Assembly (NCBI GenBank): GCA_017743605.1
Contig: JAGHYO010000143.1
Location: forward strand, 1 to 6,032
DNA from: Thermoflexus sp.
Lineage (GTDB): Bacteria; Chloroflexota; Anaerolineae; Thermoflexales; Thermoflexaceae
Direction of reading: 5' to 3'
Length of the DNA stretch: 6,032 nucleotides
The notes beneath the pieces are model-generated. The model did no database searches, was not told the origin of the DNA, and worked only from the letters and a program-made list of their open reading frames with translations. Made by a program: the position numbers and the translations under genes. The first letter of the stretch is position 1. Each line of letters begins with the position of its first letter. This document shows positions 4,510 through 6,032 of this stretch, one piece after another.

Positions 4510-6032
4510 CCGGCGAGATGGAGCATTGGCTTGATCTGGAATTCGAGCGGGAGCTGGCCGGCCGCATCGAGGCCCTCCTTCAGGCTGCGGGCCCTTTGGG
4601 GATGACGATGGACGATCTGGCGCGCGCCCTTCGCGGGGAGGGATGGCGGGCGTCGGATCGGCGCCTTCACCGCATCCTCCGCGCCCTGGAGGAAACGGGC
4701 CGCGTCGCGCGGAGGCCGGAGCCCCGAGGGCGCGGACGCCCCCGCGTCCGCTTGGTTCATGCCAGCCAGGCTTCCGCCGAGGGGCCGCTGGGCCCCCTCT
4801 TCGACGCGGTGCCGCGCTTTGTTCCCAAGGACGCCTCGGAGGACTATCGGTCTGTCGTCATCCCCCCCGAGGAGCTGAAGCGGCTGGAGGAGGAGTACGG
4901 ATGGATCGCGCGGGTCGGCCTGGACCATCTCCTGAGTGAGAAGGCGGCGCGGGCCCTCCGGGAGGTGGCCGTGGATTTCGCGCGCTCCGATCCTCGCCGA
5001 CTGCTGCTGGACATGGCGCGCTGGACGATCCGGCGCCTCCGGGAGGCCCGCCGGGAGCTTCTGGAAGCCCTCCGGCAAAAGGACATGAGCCGCGCCCAGG
5101 CGCTGAGGGAGGAGCTGGAGGAGCGGGCGCGCTTCGCCCGGCGGTATTTCATGGACCTGTGCGGCCTTCGTCCCTCCCTCTATCCCGGGGACGATGGCTG
5201 GGCGATTCGGGTCGAGATGGACGTCCAGAAGTGGCGGGACCCCGAGACGCCGGACGATGAGCTGTTCAGCTTGCGCGAGGAGGCGGCGCGGAAGGAGCTG
5301 GAGCGGCGCGTCCTGGGCGAAAGCGTCGTGGAGCTCGCGGATCTCAAGGGAGCCCCGCCCGTGGAGGCCTTCGCCGCCACCGACGCCTCGCGGGGAATCC
5401 TTGTGGTCAAAATCCGCGGCCGCGGCGCGTACGAGCAGCCGGAGGAGGTGGAGATCTTCTCCTCGGCGGCCTCCCTGCAGATCCTTCTCAAGGGCATGCG
5501 GCCGCCCCCTCTGCTGGACTTCGAGATCGACCCGGAGGCGTTCCGCCGCTGCGACGAGCTGGAGGCCTTCCGGAAAGGCCTGGCGATCTTCCCCCAGGCG
5601 GCGGACTGGCTGGGCCTGAGCCGGGAAGGCCGGCTGAGCCATGCCCGGAGCGCGGCCATGGACCTTCGCCAGTATCTTCGGGATCTGGCCGTCCTTCAGG
5701 ATCAGGTCCGCTGGCGGCGCCGCCCGTCCGGCTGGGCACCCCGGATTCCGCAGATTCTCTTCCGCGACGGCCGGCTGCTTCCTTCGGACCATCAGATCGG
5801 CCTTTACGAGGACCGGACGCCTTACGGGGACTTGGTGCGCGAGCAAATCCGGGCCGCCGCCCTGGTCGTCCAGGCGCTGCGGATCGCTCCGTGCGTCTAC
5901 ATCGGAGTGGTCAAGGAGCCCGAGATCCATTTCCTGGCCCCCCTGGCCTTCTGGTTCGCCCGGGAGAGGCTGGGCGACGAGTGGGTCGAGGAGCGCATGA
6001 TCATGAGGCCACCCATCGGGGATCCCCTGGCC
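4506..6032 (+). CDS. nurA: NurA-like nuclease with N-terminal winged-helix and helical extension (partial, open at right edge)
   Basis: The frame stays open for 509 codons to the window end. Residues about 18-86 look like a winged helix: IEALLQAAGPLGMTMDDLARAL, then SDRRLHRILRALEETGRVARR, then a basic wing RGRGRPRVRLVH. Residues about 120-285 are mostly helical and charged, with coiled-coil-like stretches near 165-215. From about 288 a NurA-type nuclease domain is inferred: AFAATDASRGILVVK (D293) resembles the family's first metal-binding 'DGS' strand; ARSAAMDLRQYLRDLA carries an acidic residue (D386) where NurA usually has Glu; ILFRDGRLLPSD (D421) resembles the second conserved 'DG.L' strand; and CVYIGVVKEPEIHFLA (K470) fits the 'SK' strand. 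NurA proteins are 5'-3' exonucleases/endonucleases driven by HerA, and the ATGA overlap with the HerA gene strongly supports this call. Typical NurA lacks the roughly 285-residue extension. The C-terminal catalytic Tyr/His region is outside the window, so activity cannot be judged. Confidence 0.75.
   Translation, partial: MTGEMEHWLDLEFERELAGRIEALLQAAGPLGMTMDDLARALRGEGWRASDRRLHRILRALEETGRVARRPEPRGRGRPRVRLVHASQASAEGPLGPLFDAVPRFVPKDASEDYRSVVIPPEELKRLEEEYGWIARVGLDHLLSEKAARALREVAVDFARSDPRRLLLDMARWTIRRLREARRELLEALRQKDMSRAQALREELEERARFARRYFMDLCGLRPSLYPGDDGWAIRVEMDVQKWRDPETPDDELFSLREEAARKELERRVLGESVVELADLKGAPPVEAFAATDASRGILVVKIRGRGAYEQPEEVEIFSSAASLQILLKGMRPPPLLDFEIDPEAFRRCDELEAFRKGLAIFPQAADWLGLSREGRLSHARSAAMDLRQYLRDLAVLQDQVRWRRRPSGWAPRIPQILFRDGRLLPSDHQIGLYEDRTPYGDLVREQIRAAALVVQALRIAPCVYIGVVKEPEIHFLAPLAFWFARERLGDEWVEERMIMRPPIGDPLA

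Noticed and set aside
4044..5930. Long minus-strand open frame (628 codons) opposite herA and the nuclease gene
   Set aside because: It covers the Walker B end of herA and most of the nuclease gene, shows no recognisable domain, and has composition typical of antisense GC-rich DNA. The plus-strand frame has domain structure and a coupled start.
1..6032. About ten GGATCC sites by hand count, more than composition predicts, as a possible methyltransferase target
   Set aside because: Most arise from Ile ATC codons after codons ending in GG, so codon use explains them. Nothing links the site to this enzyme.
658..6032. BREX or DISARM locus
   Set aside because: No PglZ, BrxC/L, DrmA/DrmB helicase or phospholipase-D gene is visible. 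The methyltransferase alone does not support either system.

Overview
The window is very GC-rich (roughly 70% by eye) and densely coding. Its proteins are rich in Arg, Glu, Ala and Leu and poor in Lys, Asn and Gln, and stop/start overlaps are frequent. With a bacterial HerA-NurA pair and sigma70-type promoters, this suggests a GC-rich, possibly thermophilic bacterium. Chloroflexota or Deinococcus-Thermus are guesses; nothing in the sequence fixes the taxon.

Layout. (1) Positions 1-463, minus strand: the N-terminal 154 residues of a tyrosine recombinase that runs off the left edge. (2) Positions 464-657: a divergent intergenic region holding a 10-bp-arm hairpin next to the recombinase ribosome binding site, plus a strong rightward promoter overlaid with an 18-bp palindrome and further related half-sites. 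(3) Positions 658-2684, plus strand: a tightly overlapping three-gene unit of a small basic HTH protein, a C5-cytosine DNA methyltransferase with all main motifs, and a Vsr-type mismatch endonuclease. (4) Positions 2685-2910: a C-rich, G-poor stretch that may be a Rho-dependent terminator, then a second promoter (TTGACA-17-TAATAT). (5) Positions 2911-6032, plus strand: a HerA-like ATPase coupled by ATGA overlap to a long protein ending in a NurA-like nuclease domain. The second protein carries an unusual N-terminal winged-helix and helical extension and is still open at the right edge.

How it may work together. The methyltransferase would place 5-methylcytosine, and Vsr would start repair of the T:G mismatches left when 5mC deaminates. 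HerA and NurA form a hexameric DNA-translocase/nuclease machine for end resection in archaea, and HerA-type ATPases paired with nucleases recur in bacterial antiphage systems. No ordinary restriction endonuclease is visible beside the methyltransferase. The most interesting reading is therefore a modification-plus-HerA/NurA defence locus next to a recombinase, with its modification arm under an HTH regulator. This is inference. The alternative is a housekeeping HerA-NurA pair that lies beside an orphan methyltransferase/Vsr cassette by chance.
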